Source: Sulfuritalea sp. | Lineage (GTDB): Bacteria; Pseudomonadota; Gammaproteobacteria; Burkholderiales; Rhodocyclaceae | Reading direction: 5' to 3' | Length of the DNA: 64,000 bases | Assembly (NCBI GenBank): GCA_022842325.1 | Contig: JALHPU010000007.1 | Coordinates: forward strand, 1 to 64,000 | Part shown: one piece after another, positions 17,720 to 28,442 of the stretch | How the letters are laid out: every line of letters begins with the position of its first letter | How positions within the stretch are numbered: position 1 is the stretch's first letter | Notes under the pieces: model-generated | Database searches by the model: none | Told to the model about the DNA's origin: nothing | What the model saw: the letters and a program-made list of their open reading frames with translations, nothing else | Program-made: the position numbers and the translations under genes

Positions 17720-18367
17720 TCAGTCCGACAGCGAACTCAGGCCGTGGGCAATCGCGTAACGCACCAGTTCCGAGCTTGTCGCCAGCTCCATCTTTTGCAT
17801 GATGCGGGTCTTGTGCGTACTGACGGTCTTGACGCTGAGCGAAAGCGCGACGCCGATCTCAGTGAGTCCCTGACCCGCCACCAGCATTTCGAACACCTGG
17901 TACTCCCGATTCGAGAGCAGCGTATGCGGCAGCGCATTGCTGTCGGTGCCGATCTGCCGCGCCATGAGTTCGGCCACATGCGCGCTGACCTGGATGCCGC
18001 CGGCCGCCACCTTGCGGATCGCCGCCACCAGCAACTCCGCGTCGCTCTCCTTGGTTATGTAGCCGGCCGCGCCCGCACGAAAGGCCCGCAAGGCGTACTG
18101 GTCTTCGTGATGCATGCTGAGGATCAGGATCGGCAGATGGGGATGATCGCGATGCACCAGCTTGATCAGCTCCAGGCCGCTCTTGCCGGGCATCGAGATA
18201 TCCAGTACCAGGACATCGCACTCCAGATTCTGCAGCCGCGACAGCAACTCGATGCCGTTGGCCGCTTCGCCGACCACCGTCAGGTCCTCGGTTTCAGTCA
18301 GGATCTGCTTCAAGCCATCACGAATGATGGAATGGTCGTCGGCGAGAAAGACGCGGGTCATGTTCAC
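17720..18367 (-). CDS. NarL/FixJ-family response regulator
   Basis: The 215-aa protein has a receiver domain with D10, D11 and phosphoacceptor D56 (VLVLDISMPGKSG) and a LuxR-type helix-turn-helix (LSNREYQVFEMLVAGQGLTEIGVALSLSVKTVSTHKTRI, split here only by family knowledge). Its start overlaps the kinase stop by 4 bp, so it is the partner of that kinase. It probably controls the adjacent cytochrome operon through the palindrome at 17677. Confidence 0.92.
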   Translation of the reverse strand: MNMTRVFLADDHSIIRDGLKQILTETEDLTVVGEAANGIELLSRLQNLECDVLVLDISMPGKSGLELIKLVHRDHPHLPILILSMHHEDQYALRAFRAGAAGYITKESDAELLVAAIRKVAAGGIQVSAHVAELMARQIGTDSNALPHTLLSNREYQVFEMLVAGQGLTEIGVALSLSVKTVSTHKTRIMQKMELATSSELVRYAIAHGLSSLSD

Positions 18368-20457
18368 GTTTCCTCCGTGAATTGGGCGCCGGCTGCGGAG
18401 TCGGATTCCGTGGCGATGGAATGCTGCCCGAGCGGCAAGTGCACTTCGATCCGCACGCCGCCGGAGCTGGAGCGACCGACGTCGAGTCGTCCGCTGAACA
18501 TGTGCACGCGCTCGCGCATGCCGACCAGGCCATTGCCGGCACTGACGACCGGATCGGCGGCCGGATGCATGTCATGGCCGTTGTCCTCGATCGCAAGATA
18601 CAGGACGTCGTTCTCCATCTGCAGCGTCACGGATACCCGGCTTGCCGCCGCATGACGCGCGACATTGGTCAGGGCCTCCTGCAGGATGCGATAAACGGCA
18701 GTGGCCATGTCGGTATCGCATTCGGTGGCTGTCGGATCGATGTCGACATCGACGGCGATGTTGCTGCGCTGCGAAAAATCATCGACCAGCCATTCGGCTG
18801 CGGCCACCAGGCCGAGATCGTCGAGCATGGGGGGGCGCAATTCGGTGGTGATGCGCCTGACCGATGCCACCGTGTCGGCGAGCAGGGCTTTCATGACCGT
18901 GATCTTGTGCTCCAGTTCCGGCTGCGATGCATGCAGGCGCCCGGACAGCGACGACAGGTCGAGGCGCAGGCGCAATAGTTGCTGCCCCAGTTCGTCGTGC
19001 AATTCGCGCGCGATGCGGGTGCGCTCCGACTCGCGAACCATGATCAGCGACTCGGACAGCCTGCGCAATTCGGCATTGGTGGCGCTGACGGTGGCCTCTG
19101 CGCGACGCCGTTCCGAGATGTCGCGCAGCACGGCGGTAAATAGCGTGCGGCCGCCCACCGTAACCTGCGAGATGGTCGACTCGACCGGGAATTCCTCGCC
19201 GTTCGAGCGCAGGCCGAAAACCTCGGCGGCGATTGCCCGTGGAGGGCTGCGACTTTCGTGAAACCCGTCGACATGGCGCTCATGGGATGAACGATAACGC
19301 TGCGGCAAAAACCGGGTGAGCGATGCGCCGATCGCTTCACCGACGCTGCAGCCGAACATTTTTTCCGCAGCCGGATTGAAGAGGACCACACGTTGATCCA
19401 TATCAACGGTGACGATGGCATCCATCGCCGTGTCGACCAGTGCGCGCAGGGTCTCGCCGGTCTGCGTCAGGTTGTCGGCGAGGACCTGCTCCCGCTTCAG
19501 TTCGCGGACCAGCAGCAGCGTGATCAGGGCGATGAAGGTCGCCATGGCGCCGGCACCACTCCATAAGGTGACCGCATTGTGGCGCCAGGAGGTGAGCGCG
19601 GCGGCGTCCAGGGTCGATACCGCCAGCGTCAGGGGGAATCCGGCGATATCGCGATAGATCACCATACCGGATGTATCGCCGCCGACGCGTTCGCTGCGCA
19701 AGCCATCCGTGGACCCGGCGGGCGTGGCCAGCAGCGGGAAGGCACGGCCGATCATGTCTTCGTCGCGCGGGGTCCGCGTCAGCAGGCGCCCGTCCTTCAG
19801 GTACAAGGCGATCGGGCTGATGTATTCGAGCTTGAGATTATGCAGCTGCTCGAAATAGTCGAGATTCAGGGCCGCGACGACGACTCCGGCAAAGCGCCCA
19901 TCGCGGCGGTCGATGCGGCGGCTCATGTGCACGGTCCATTCGCCGCCCATCCGGTTCACCAGTGGCCGGCCGATGAACACCTCGCCTTTGGTGTTGCTGC
20001 GGTGAAACTGGAAATAGTCGCGATCGGCCACTGCAACCTGGGGGATCGGAAAATCGGCAGAGGCATTGATCACCGTGCCCTCGGCATCGACCAGGAACAG
20101 TGCGGCGATATGCGGCATGCCGGCGATGCGCGATTTGAGCATGGTATGAACCAGGAAGTCGGTGGCGGCCAGCTGGTTTTGCTCCAGGCTGCCGATCCGT
20201 TCCGCAACGCCGCTGACTACCAGGTCGACGCCCTGCAGGGCGCGGGTAGTCTGGTCGCCGATGATCTGGCTGACGCTGGTCGCCTCCTCGACGGCATGAC
20301 GGAGTTCATGCCGCTTCAGGTCGAGCAGGTATATCTCGGTCGCAAACAGCACCATGCCCACGGCGATGGCGCCCAGCAGCAGCACGGCGCGCACCGGGCT
20401 TTGCACCCAGTGCCGCACCCGCGCCAGGGTTGCATTCATGGTGCCGGTGGGAGCCAT
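18364..20457 (-). CDS. Hybrid-free sensor histidine kinase (CACHE-PAS-HisKA_3)
   Basis: The 697-aa protein has a transmembrane segment at about 16-38, a large periplasmic double-CACHE-like sensor (to about 300), a second membrane segment, a PAS domain (LVDTAMDAIVTVDMDQRVVLFNPAAEKMFG), and a HisKA_3 box with phospho-His in RIARELHDELGQQL plus an ATPase domain (GNGLVGMRERV). It senses an extracytoplasmic signal or redox-linked state. The start is either 20457 or 20439; neither has a strong ribosome site. Confidence 0.9.
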   Translation of the reverse strand: MAPTGTMNATLARVRHWVQSPVRAVLLLGAIAVGMVLFATEIYLLDLKRHELRHAVEEATSVSQIIGDQTTRALQGVDLVVSGVAERIGSLEQNQLAATDFLVHTMLKSRIAGMPHIAALFLVDAEGTVINASADFPIPQVAVADRDYFQFHRSNTKGEVFIGRPLVNRMGGEWTVHMSRRIDRRDGRFAGVVVAALNLDYFEQLHNLKLEYISPIALYLKDGRLLTRTPRDEDMIGRAFPLLATPAGSTDGLRSERVGGDTSGMVIYRDIAGFPLTLAVSTLDAAALTSWRHNAVTLWSGAGAMATFIALITLLLVRELKREQVLADNLTQTGETLRALVDTAMDAIVTVDMDQRVVLFNPAAEKMFGCSVGEAIGASLTRFLPQRYRSSHERHVDGFHESRSPPRAIAAEVFGLRSNGEEFPVESTISQVTVGGRTLFTAVLRDISERRRAEATVSATNAELRRLSESLIMVRESERTRIARELHDELGQQLLRLRLDLSSLSGRLHASQPELEHKITVMKALLADTVASVRRITTELRPPMLDDLGLVAAAEWLVDDFSQRSNIAVDVDIDPTATECDTDMATAVYRILQEALTNVARHAAASRVSVTLQMENDVLYLAIEDNGHDMHPAADPVVSAGNGLVGMRERVHMFSGRLDVGRSSSGGVRIEVHLPLGQHSIATESDSAAGAQFTEET

Positions 20458-20592
20458 CGATCGGCGCTGCGGAGCTGACGTGAGCCGCTGAGCCGATTGC
20501 CGGCGTCAGCTGAAGATTCGCTATGGCGCATGTTGATCCCGTCGTTGTCGAAAGGCGAAAGTGCTGTGTACAAAGCAATAGCAGCTTGCATG

Positions 20593-20991
20593 TCAGCCAG
20601 TAGCGTTCACCACCGTGATCTGGTCGTTGAGCGTCCAAAAATCGTAGAGGTAGCCGATTCCGAGAAAGCCGAGCGTGCAGAGGTAAAGGATGCCGGTGAT
20701 CCACTTGCCCATGTACATCCGATGCACGCCGAAAAATCCGAGGAAGGCCAGCAGTATCCAGGCGACCGAATAGTCGATCCTGCCCGAGCGGAATCTGAGA
20801 TCGGCCTGGCGGTCCATGGACGGTATCAGGAACAGGTCGATCAGCCAGCCCAGCCCCAGCAGGCCCAGCGTGAAGAACCAGAGGGTGCCGGTCACCGGCT
20901 TGCCGTAATAAAAACGGTGTGCGCCGGTAAAGCCGAACAGCCAGAGCACATAGCCGACGGTCTTTGAATGGGTATTGTTTGCTTGCGTCAT
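20593..20991 (-). CDS. Duplicated TM2-domain membrane protein
   Basis: The 132-aa protein contains two TM2-type modules, each with two hydrophobic helices and the signature GFTGAHRFYYGK / GFFGVHRMYMGKWITG. The TM2 family is widespread, with no firm bacterial function. It is probably monocistronic and is divergent from the metalloprotease gene. Confidence 0.85.
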   Translation of the reverse strand: MTQANNTHSKTVGYVLWLFGFTGAHRFYYGKPVTGTLWFFTLGLLGLGWLIDLFLIPSMDRQADLRFRSGRIDYSVAWILLAFLGFFGVHRMYMGKWITGILYLCTLGFLGIGYLYDFWTLNDQITVVNATG

Positions 20992-21098
20992 CGCCTGATT
21001 CCCGGGTTGGCTCGATATCGATCGAGCATCGGCATTCTACCGCCCGCTCCTTCGAATGCCGCCGGCGCCTGGCGACGGCGGCCGTGTGCGCGGCCCAT

Positions 21099-21122
21099 CG
21101 GCGTGCCGCCAGCGCCGACTTT
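21099..21122 (-). repeat. Dispersed 24-bp motif, copy 5 (intergenic)
   Basis: Reverse-orientation copy ending GCCAGCGCCGACTTT, in the gap between the TM2 gene and the metalloprotease gene. Confidence 0.6.
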
Positions 21123-21237
21123 CCGGCAGGGATTCGATGTTCCAACTCGATGCGGACGACCGCTGCGCTCCCGGCGCGTTACCATGGAAGCCGGCCGGGT
21201 TCGATCCCATAGCGAACCGCTGTCAGCGGAGGCACAC

Positions 21238-22305
21238 ATGAAGCTTGCAGGATGTCTCGCCGTCGCCGCCATGCTCGTGGTGCAAATGCCCCTGGCGCAG
21301 GACGTCCCCGGGTTGCCCTGCGCCGGGGCCGACAAGGAATGTGCGCAGCAGGCGATGAAAAGCCATGCTGCGACCCGCATAGCCACCTGGGCCGCCGCGC
21401 TGTCCTTGCCGGTTGCCGAGCGCATCGGCCCGGCGCCGCCGCAACTGGTCGAATACATCAATCTCGACAACATCCTCAACGGCTATCCCGAACGGCCGCG
21501 CGCCGCGACGCTCGATGCCGGCCTGCTGGCGGATGTCCGGGGCGCGATGACCGACCTGCCTGCCGAGATCTGGAAGCTGGTCGGCGACCGCCTGGTCGGC
21601 GTGTATTTCGTCGAGGGCCTGGGCGGCACCGGCTACACCGATTACGTATTCGATGCGCAGGGCAGGCCGACCAGGGGCTTTGTCGTGCTCGATGCCGCCG
21701 TGCTGGCGCCGCAGCGCGCCAACGCCTGGGCGACGTGGAAAGAGAACACGCCCTTCGCGCCAGGTGCCGGTTACCGGCTCGAAGCGCGCATCGAAGCGGA
21801 CGGCAACGACAACCGCCGCAATGCGATCCAGTACATCCTGCTGCACGAACTGGGTCACGTGCTCTCGATCGGCGCCGATATCCACCCGCCGTGGAACCTG
21901 GCCCCGAAGGAGATCGACAGCGCTGCCAGGTATCCCTTCTTCGATCTCTCGTGGACCGTCGACCGCGCGGCCGACAAATACGGCAGCCGTTTCGATGCGC
22001 ACTTTCCGCAACGTACGAGCACGGTCTATTACTTCGGCGCCAAGCTTGCAGCGGCCGACATGGAGGCAACCTATGCCAGCCTGAAGTCGACCAATTTCCC
22101 GTCGCTCTATGCCGCCACCGCGCCGGCCGACGATTTCGCCGAAAGTTTCGCCAGCTACGTGCACGTGGTGCTGATGCGGCGACCGTGGCAGATCACGATC
22201 CGGCACCAGGGCAAACCCGTCGCCAGTTTGCGCGCCTGCTGGGGCGAGCCGCGCTGTGCAGAAAAGCAGGAACTGCTGGAGCGGCTCGTCAAGCGCGCTT
22301 ACTAG
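21238..22305 (+). CDS. Exported zinc-metalloprotease-like protein
   Basis: The 355-aa protein has a short signal peptide (1-20) and a zincin motif HELGH (203-207) in QYILLHELGHVLS, with further acidic and His residues downstream (DDFAESFASYVH), so a metallohydrolase is likely. I do not recognise the family; it resembles uncharacterised lipoprotein peptidases. The start at 21238 follows AGCGGAGG. It converges on the DUF3616-like gene, with 6 bp between stops. Confidence 0.65.
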   Translation: MKLAGCLAVAAMLVVQMPLAQDVPGLPCAGADKECAQQAMKSHAATRIATWAAALSLPVAERIGPAPPQLVEYINLDNILNGYPERPRAATLDAGLLADVRGAMTDLPAEIWKLVGDRLVGVYFVEGLGGTGYTDYVFDAQGRPTRGFVVLDAAVLAPQRANAWATWKENTPFAPGAGYRLEARIEADGNDNRRNAIQYILLHELGHVLSIGADIHPPWNLAPKEIDSAARYPFFDLSWTVDRAADKYGSRFDAHFPQRTSTVYYFGAKLAAADMEATYASLKSTNFPSLYAATAPADDFAESFASYVHVVLMRRPWQITIRHQGKPVASLRACWGEPRCAEKQELLERLVKRAY

Positions 22306-22311
22306 GCCAGG

Positions 22312-23214
22312 TCAGGCTGCAATTTTCAGTTGCGCGGGATCGAGCAGCAGGTAATGGGCGCAGAGCCCCTGCTTGCGGTTGCCGTCATCGCTGACGAAGA
22401 TGATCTGCTGCCGGCCATCGATCAGCGCCGGGCTGACGCCCTCGGCATGCTCGAAGCCGGGCAGGCCCGAAACCGTGACGGGCCGCGCCGGCCGATCTGA
22501 CTGACCGCACCAGAACCAGAGCCGGAACTGGACCTGCTGGCGGGCGACCGGCCCGCTGATCAGCAGCCAGCCGTCGAGCGCGGGGATGAAGGACATGCCG
22601 CGGATCCCGTCGCCGCCGAGGTCCAGGGTTGTCAGGGTGGCGGCAATGCGCGGCGGCTCGCCGGCTTCGAACATCGCCGATGGGTTGTCGATGCTGGCGA
22701 TGATGGCGCGGGCGTCGAGCAGGGGACTGCGAAAGCCGACCAGCAGGCGCTGCTGGTCGGGACTCATTTCCAGTGCCTCGATATTGAGCCCGGCGTCGGA
22801 CTTGACGTCGCGTATCGCGGCCGCAGTAGCCAGCACCGGATGCGCCGCGGTCAAGGCCGGCTTGATGCCCATGACCACTTTTGGCGCGACTGCGCGATCG
22901 CCCTCGATGCGGAAGCGGACCAGCTTGTCGCGGGACTTCTTTTCGTCGCCGTCGTCGTCGCGCGAGTGGGACGTGATGGCATAAATGTAGCCCGCCCGAT
23001 CGGACGCAATTCCTTCGAGGTCATCCAGCTTGGCGAAGGCATCGCCCGCTGCCAGGGATTCCATGCGCAGCGCCGTGCTGCCGACACTGCCGTCGGGGCC
23101 GAGCGTGACCAGGCTGAACGGGTACTTCTTTTCGTCTTCGACGACGAGGAAGCGCCCGTCTTCAAGCTGCTGGATGGCGGAAGGCTCATGGATGCCGGTC
23201 AATTCGAGGAACAT
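22312..23214 (-). CDS. DUF3616-like beta-propeller protein
   Basis: The 300-aa protein has repeated strand motifs (LDDLEGIASDRAGYIYAITSHS, then LNIEALEMSPDQQRLLVGFRSPL) as in DUF3616 and related esterase/phytase-like propellers. No signal peptide is visible, so it is probably cytoplasmic. Function unknown. Confidence 0.65.
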   Translation of the reverse strand: MFLELTGIHEPSAIQQLEDGRFLVVEDEKKYPFSLVTLGPDGSVGSTALRMESLAAGDAFAKLDDLEGIASDRAGYIYAITSHSRDDDGDEKKSRDKLVRFRIEGDRAVAPKVVMGIKPALTAAHPVLATAAAIRDVKSDAGLNIEALEMSPDQQRLLVGFRSPLLDARAIIASIDNPSAMFEAGEPPRIAATLTTLDLGGDGIRGMSFIPALDGWLLISGPVARQQVQFRLWFWCGQSDRPARPVTVSGLPGFEHAEGVSPALIDGRQQIIFVSDDGNRKQGLCAHYLLLDPAQLKIAA

Positions 23215-23454
23215 GGGATCTTCATCCTGTGGCGTGGGCAGTAGTTACTGCGTGGACAGTTTATCCATCGCAGCCGGGCGTTTGTGTATGTCAGCGCACA
23301 GAGGCGTAACGCAGGGTGCCTGCGCGGCGTGCTTCGGGGCAGCGGGCCTTTCTGCTAGGATATTTCGACACAGCGAGGCGCAACCCCTGCCTTGCCTGCC
23401 TGTCCGTGCATTCCCCCGCACGGTGTCCTGTACAACCCACGCAGGAGCACGCTC

Positions 23455-23913
23455 ATGATCCAGCTCAATGTCAATGGCAAGCCTCACTCCGTCGATGTAT
23501 CTCCCGATACGCCGCTACTCTGGGTCCTGCGCGACACGCTGGGCCTGACCGGCACCAAGTACGGCTGTGGCCAGGCGTTGTGCGGTGCGTGCACGGTGCA
23601 TGTCGATGGCGCGCCGCTGCGCTCCTGCGTGACTCCGGTGTCGGCCGTGGCGGGGCGCAAGATCAGCACCATCGAAACAGCAGACCAGTCGCGCGTCGGC
23701 AAGGCCGTGCAGGAGGCGTGGCGCAAGCTCGACGTGGTGCAGTGCGGTTTCTGCCAGTCGGGACAGATCATGGGCGCCATCGCGCTGCTGAGCCAGAACC
23801 GCAAGCCGACCGACGCCGACATCGACAATGCCCTGTCGGGCAACCTGTGCCGTTGCGCGACCTATGTGCGCATTCGTGCCGCCGTGCACCTCGCGGCCAA
23901 GTCCCTCGCCTAG
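23455..23913 (+). CDS. Molybdenum hydroxylase 2Fe-2S small subunit (IorA/CoxS-like)
   Basis: The 152-aa protein has an N-terminal plant-type ferredoxin domain ([18 protein letters not shown]) and a second all-helical 2Fe-2S domain ([24 protein letters not shown]). It passes electrons from the molybdenum subunit encoded next. The start at 23455 follows CAGGAG. The pair resembles isoquinoline 1-oxidoreductase and related aldehyde oxidases that lack a FAD subunit. Confidence 0.92.
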   Translation: MIQLNVNGKPHSVDVSPDTPLLWVLRDTLGLTGTKYGCGQALCGACTVHVDGAPLRSCVTPVSAVAGRKISTIETADQSRVGKAVQEAWRKLDVVQCGFCQSGQIMGAIALLSQNRKPTDADIDNALSGNLCRCATYVRIRAAVHLAAKSLA

Positions 23914-23921
23914 GAGCCGCC

Positions 23922-26114
23922 ATGTCCACCATGACCATCGAGAACGTGAGCCGGCGCGGTTTCCTGCAGGGCGCCGCCGGTTTGACCCTGAGCTTCTGCC
24001 TGCCGGCGTTTGCCGCACCGGCCGTGGCGGGCAGGATGGCCGCCGCGGCGGCGCCGTTCGAACCGAATGCCTTCCTGCGCATCGGCAGCGACAACAGCGT
24101 GACGGTGATCGCCAAGCACCTGGAGATGGGGCAGGGCAGCTACACCGGACTGGGCACCATCCTCGCCGAGGAACTCGACGCCGACTGGAAGTCCGTCCGC
24201 ATCGAAGGCGCGGCGGCCGACGCAACGCGCTACAACAACCTGTTCTGGGGCCCGACGCAGGGTACCGGCGGCAGCACCGCGATGGCCAATTCCTGGGACC
24301 AGTTGCGCAACGCCGGTGGCAGCGCGAGGGCAATGCTGGTCGGTGCGGCGGCGAAGCGCTGGCAGGTCGCGGCGGCCGAAATCACCGTGCGCGACGGCGT
24401 CGTCAGCCATGCGCCGTCGAAGCGCAAGCTGCGCTTCGGCGAGCTGGCCGCGGATGCCGCGAAGGAAGCCGTGCCGGCGAACGTGGTACTCAAAGAGCCG
24501 AAGGATTTCCGCCTGGTCGGCAGGCATGCGCCGCGCAAGGACAGCGCCGACAAGACCAATGGCCGTGCGATCTTCACCCAGGACATCCGCCTGCCCGGCA
24601 TGCTGGTGGCGATGGTCGCACATCCGCCGCGCTTCGGCGCCACGGTAAAAAGCTTCGATGCCGCTGCGGCAAAGCGGGTCAAGGGCGTGGTCGACGTGGT
24701 GCAGATTCCCTCGGGCGTCGCGGTGCTGGCGAAGGACACCTGGAGCGCGAAGAAGGGGCGCGACGCGCTGACGGTTGACTGGGATGAAAGCCGGGCCTTC
24801 AAGCTCGGCAGCGAAGCCATCATGGCGCGCTATCGCGAGCTGGCGAAGCAGCCGGGTCTGGTGGCGCACCAGGCGGGCGATACGGACAAGGCCTTCGCCG
24901 CCGCGGCAAAAGTCGTCACGGCGAGCTATGACTTTCCCTACCTCGCCCATGCGGCGATGGAGCCGATGAATTGCGTGATCCGGCTGAGTGCCGAAGGCTG
25001 CGAGGTGTGGAACGGCGAACAGCTCCACACCGGCGACCAGCACCAGCTCGCCGGCATTTTCGGCCTCAAGCCGGAACAGGTGAAGATCAACATGCTGTAT
25101 GCCGGCGGCAGCTTCGGCCGCCGCGCCAGCACCAGTTCGGACTACGTGGTCGAGGTTGCGCAGATCGTCAAGGCCAGTGGCGGCAAGGCGCCGGTCAAGC
25201 TGGTCTGGCTGCGCGAGGACGACATGCGCGGGGGCTTCTACCGCCCGATGTTCCATCATGTGCTCGAAGCCGCGCTCGACGCGAGCGGCAAGCCGACGGC
25301 CTGGCGCCACCGCCTGGTCGGCCAGTCGATCCTGACCGGTTCGCCCTTCGCGGGCATGGTCAAGAACGGCATCGATGCGGTCTCGGTCGAAGGCGCGGCC
25401 AATCTGCCGTATGCGATTCCCAACATGCGGGTGGACCTGCATACGCCGCAGGACATCGGCGTGCCGGTGCTCTGGTGGCGCTCGGTAGGTTCGTCCCACA
25501 CGGCCTATTCGACCGAGGTCTTCCTCGACCTCGTGGCCAAGGCGGGCAACCGGGATCCGGTGGCCCTGCGCCTCGAATTGCTGGCCGGCAAGCCGCGTCA
25601 CAGCGGCGTACTCCGGCTCGCCGCCGAGAAGGCCGGCTGGGGCAAGCCGCTGCCGCCGGGCGCGGCGGGCACACGGCGCGGGCGCGGGGTCGCGGTGCAT
25701 GAGTCCTTCCACAGCTATGTGGCGCAGGTGGCCGAGGTGACGGTGGCGGCGGACGGCTCGGTCAAGGTCGATCGCGTCGTCTGCGCCGTCGACTGCGGCA
25801 TCGCGATCAATCCCGACAATGTGCGCTCGCAGGTTGAAGGCGCCGTGGGCTTCGCCCTGTCGGCGGCCCTGTACGGCGAAATCACGTTGAAGGACGGCGC
25901 CGTGGTGCAGGGCAACTTCGACGGCTTTCCGCTGTTGCGCATAGCCGAGATGCCGCGGGTCGAGGTGCACATCCTGCCGTCCACGGCCAAGCCGACGGGC
26001 ATCGGCGAACCAGGGGTGCCGCCGCTGGCGCCGGCGGTGGCCAACGCCATCGGCGCCGCGACCGGAAAATACCTCGGCCGCCTGCCCTTCAATACGGCGG
26101 AGCTGCGCGCCTGA
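23922..26114 (+). CDS. Molybdenum hydroxylase large subunit (IorB-like), Tat-exported
   Basis: The 730-aa protein starts with a twin-arginine signal ([16 protein letters not shown]) and has the xanthine-oxidase-family molybdopterin-binding segments, including [21 protein letters not shown] and the C-terminal catalytic glutamate in [13 protein letters not shown]. It is an IorB-like periplasmic hydroxylase or aldehyde oxidase; the substrate is unknown. Electrons would go to cytochromes. It follows the small subunit by 8 bp. Confidence 0.92.
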   Translation: MSTMTIENVSRRGFLQGAAGLTLSFCLPAFAAPAVAGRMAAAAAPFEPNAFLRIGSDNSVTVIAKHLEMGQGSYTGLGTILAEELDADWKSVRIEGAAADATRYNNLFWGPTQGTGGSTAMANSWDQLRNAGGSARAMLVGAAAKRWQVAAAEITVRDGVVSHAPSKRKLRFGELAADAAKEAVPANVVLKEPKDFRLVGRHAPRKDSADKTNGRAIFTQDIRLPGMLVAMVAHPPRFGATVKSFDAAAAKRVKGVVDVVQIPSGVAVLAKDTWSAKKGRDALTVDWDESRAFKLGSEAIMARYRELAKQPGLVAHQAGDTDKAFAAAAKVVTASYDFPYLAHAAMEPMNCVIRLSAEGCEVWNGEQLHTGDQHQLAGIFGLKPEQVKINMLYAGGSFGRRASTSSDYVVEVAQIVKASGGKAPVKLVWLREDDMRGGFYRPMFHHVLEAALDASGKPTAWRHRLVGQSILTGSPFAGMVKNGIDAVSVEGAANLPYAIPNMRVDLHTPQDIGVPVLWWRSVGSSHTAYSTEVFLDLVAKAGNRDPVALRLELLAGKPRHSGVLRLAAEKAGWGKPLPPGAAGTRRGRGVAVHESFHSYVAQVAEVTVAADGSVKVDRVVCAVDCGIAINPDNVRSQVEGAVGFALSAALYGEITLKDGAVVQGNFDGFPLLRIAEMPRVEVHILPSTAKPTGIGEPGVPPLAPAVANAIGAATGKYLGRLPFNTAELRA

Positions 26115-26213
26115 AGCATCTCATGGGATTTTTTGCAGCAAGGCAACTCATGCGAATTGCGTCAAGTTGTACCTGACTTGACAAATCCGTTTGGCGGATC
26201 GCCGCTTGCGGAG

Positions 26214-26287
26214 TGGAGCGGGTGAAGGGAGTCGAACCCTCTTCATCAGCTTGGGAAGCTGAGGTAATGCCGTTATACGACACCCGC
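26214..26287 (-). tRNA. tRNA-Gly (CCC anticodon)
   Basis: The 74-nt gene has an encoded CCA, a 7-bp acceptor stem GCGGGTG/CACCCGC, the T-arm GGGTTCGACTCCC and the anticodon loop TTCCCAA with CCC. It resembles E. coli glyU. It lies between the molybdenum hydroxylase and the rng operon. Confidence 0.96.
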
Positions 26288-26306
26288 GTCGGGCCAAATT
26301 TTAGCG

Positions 26307-27776
26307 CTACATCAGAACGATGTCGAATTGCTCCTGGGTGTAGCCGCTCTCGGCGTGCAGCGAAATCGGCAGGCCGATGAACTCGGAGAGCATGGCCAGC
26401 GCCTGCGATTCCTCTTCGAGGAACAGGTCGATCACGCTCGGTGCCGCCAGCACTCGCATTTCGCGCGCGGTGAACTGGCGCGCCTCGCGCAGCAGTTCGC
26501 GCAGCACCTCGTAGCAGACCGTCTGCGCGGTCTTCACCTCGCCGCGCCCGCCGCAGGTGGGGCAGGGTTCGCACAGCACGTGGGCCAGGCTTTCGCGGGT
26601 GCGCTTGCGCGTCATCTCGACCAGGCCGAGCTGGGTGAAGCCGGATACGGTGATCCGGGTGTGGTCGCGGGCCAGGGCCTTGTTGAACTCGACCAGCACT
26701 GCCGCCTTGTGCTCCTCATCTTCCATGTCGATGAAGTCGGCGATGATGATGCCGCCCAGGTTGCGCAGCCTGAGCTGGCGCGCGATGGTCTGCGCGGCTT
26801 CGAGATTGGTCTTGAAGATGGTGTCGTCGAAGTTGCGCGAGCCGACGTAACCGCCGGTATTCACATCGACCGTGGTCATCGCCTCGGTCTGGTCGAAGAT
26901 CAGGTAGCCGCCCGACTTCAGGTCGACGCGGCGCGCCAGCGCCTTCTGGATTTCATCCTCGACGCCATGCAGGTCGAACAGCGGCCGTTCGCCGGTGTAG
27001 TGCGCCAGGCGGTCGTTCACCTGCGGCACGTATTCCTGGGCGAAGTGCTGCAGCTTCTGGAAGTTCTCGCGCGAATCGATGATGACGCCGGTGGTTTCGC
27101 TGGTCACCAGGTCGCGCAGCACGCGCTGCGCCAGCGTCAGGTCGTGATGCAGCAGCATCGGCGGCAGGGCGCCGACGCTGCGGCTCTTGATTTCGCGCCA
27201 GATGCGGCGCAGGTAGGCGATGTCGGCGGCGAGTTCCTCGTCGCCGGCGTCGGCCGCCACCGTGCGCAGGATGTAGCCGCCGGGCTGGTCGGCCGGCAGC
27301 AGGGTCTGGATCCGGGCGCGCAGCTTTTCGCGCTCGACCTCCTCGCCGATGCGCTGCGAAATGCCGATGTGGCTGTCCTGCGGCAGGTGCACCAGCAGCC
27401 GCCCGGCGATGGAAATCTGCGTGGTCAGGCGCGCGCCCTTGGTGCCGATCGGGTCCTTTTGCACCTGCACCATCAGCGACTGCCCCTCGCTGAGAATGCG
27501 CTCGATCGGGCGCGTCTCGTGGCTGGCGAAACCATTGCCGGCCGGACGCTCGCTCCAGATGTCGGCGACATGCAGGAACGCGGTGCGTTCGAGGCCGATT
27601 TCGATGAATGCCGATTGCATGCCGGGCAGCACCCGCACCACGCGCCCGAGATAGACGTTGCCGACGATGCCGCGGCCGTTGGTGCGCTCGATGTGCAGTT
27701 CCTGCACCACACCCTGCTGCAGCAGGGCGACGCGGGTCTCCTGCGGCGTGAAGTTGATCAGGAACTGTTCAGTCAT
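26307..27776 (-). CDS. rng: Ribonuclease G
   Basis: The 489-aa length and start (MTEQFLINFTPQETRVALL) match RNase G/CafA. S1 domain region and the DNase I-like catalytic segment GGIIIADFIDMEDEEHKAAV are present, then the Zn-link CEPCPTCGGRG. It processes 16S rRNA and certain mRNAs. It heads the downstream end of a minus-strand housekeeping run that follows maf. Confidence 0.96.
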   Translation of the reverse strand: MTEQFLINFTPQETRVALLQQGVVQELHIERTNGRGIVGNVYLGRVVRVLPGMQSAFIEIGLERTAFLHVADIWSERPAGNGFASHETRPIERILSEGQSLMVQVQKDPIGTKGARLTTQISIAGRLLVHLPQDSHIGISQRIGEEVEREKLRARIQTLLPADQPGGYILRTVAADAGDEELAADIAYLRRIWREIKSRSVGALPPMLLHHDLTLAQRVLRDLVTSETTGVIIDSRENFQKLQHFAQEYVPQVNDRLAHYTGERPLFDLHGVEDEIQKALARRVDLKSGGYLIFDQTEAMTTVDVNTGGYVGSRNFDDTIFKTNLEAAQTIARQLRLRNLGGIIIADFIDMEDEEHKAAVLVEFNKALARDHTRITVSGFTQLGLVEMTRKRTRESLAHVLCEPCPTCGGRGEVKTAQTVCYEVLRELLREARQFTAREMRVLAAPSVIDLFLEEESQALAMLSEFIGLPISLHAESGYTQEQFDIVLM

Positions 27777-27791
27777 GGTGTGGTGCCGGGA

Positions 27792-28403
27792 TCACAATGG
27801 ATAGCCAAACTCGCGCAACAGCAGCGCGGTTTCGCACAAGGGCAGGCCGACCACGCCGGAGTGCGAACCGCGGATTTCCTCGACGAAGATCGCGGCGCGA
27901 CCCTGGATGCCGTAGGCGCCGGCCTTGTCCATCGGTTCGCCGCTTTGCACATAGCGGCGGATTTCCGCCGTGCTGATGGTCCGAAAGCGCACCTCGCTGA
28001 CCGACAGGCGGTGTTCGAGGCGATCGCCGCGGGCCACGGCGATTGCCGTCAGCACGCGATGGCTGCGCCCGGAGAGGCGGCCGAGGATGCCCGCGGCTTC
28101 CGCTTCATCGCGCGGCTTGCCGATGATCTCGCCATCCACATCGAGCGTCGTGTCGGCCGCCAGCACCGGATGCGCGACCAGCGGCCGGCGCGCCAGCAAG
28201 CCGGCGGCGAACGCCGCCTTGGCCCGCGCCACGCGTTGCACGTAGTCATCCGCGCTCTCCCCGGGCAGCCAGTCCTCGTTGACTTCCTGGTCTTCGCGCG
28301 ATCCGCTGCGGAACAGCAACAGGTCGAAGCGGACGCCGATCTGGGTCAGCAATTCGCGGCGGCGCGGACTTCTGGAAGCAAGGTAGATGCGCGGATCCAT
28401 CAT
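27792..28403 (-). CDS. Maf family nucleotide pyrophosphatase
   Basis: The 203-aa protein has the Maf signature LASRSPRRRELL and LAADTTLDVDGEIIGKPRDEAEA. These enzymes hydrolyse non-canonical or d(U)TTP-type nucleotides; the yhdE-like form acts on dTTP and UTP. The gene order maf-rng-type (with rlmH, rsfS and nadD upstream) is common in betaproteobacteria. Confidence 0.93.
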   Translation of the reverse strand: MMDPRIYLASRSPRRRELLTQIGVRFDLLLFRSGSREDQEVNEDWLPGESADDYVQRVARAKAAFAAGLLARRPLVAHPVLAADTTLDVDGEIIGKPRDEAEAAGILGRLSGRSHRVLTAIAVARGDRLEHRLSVSEVRFRTISTAEIRRYVQSGEPMDKAGAYGIQGRAAIFVEEIRGSHSGVVGLPLCETALLLREFGYPL

Positions 28404-28442
28404 GTTTGAACGGTCGTGGTGGAAAGACTCGCGAGCATAGCT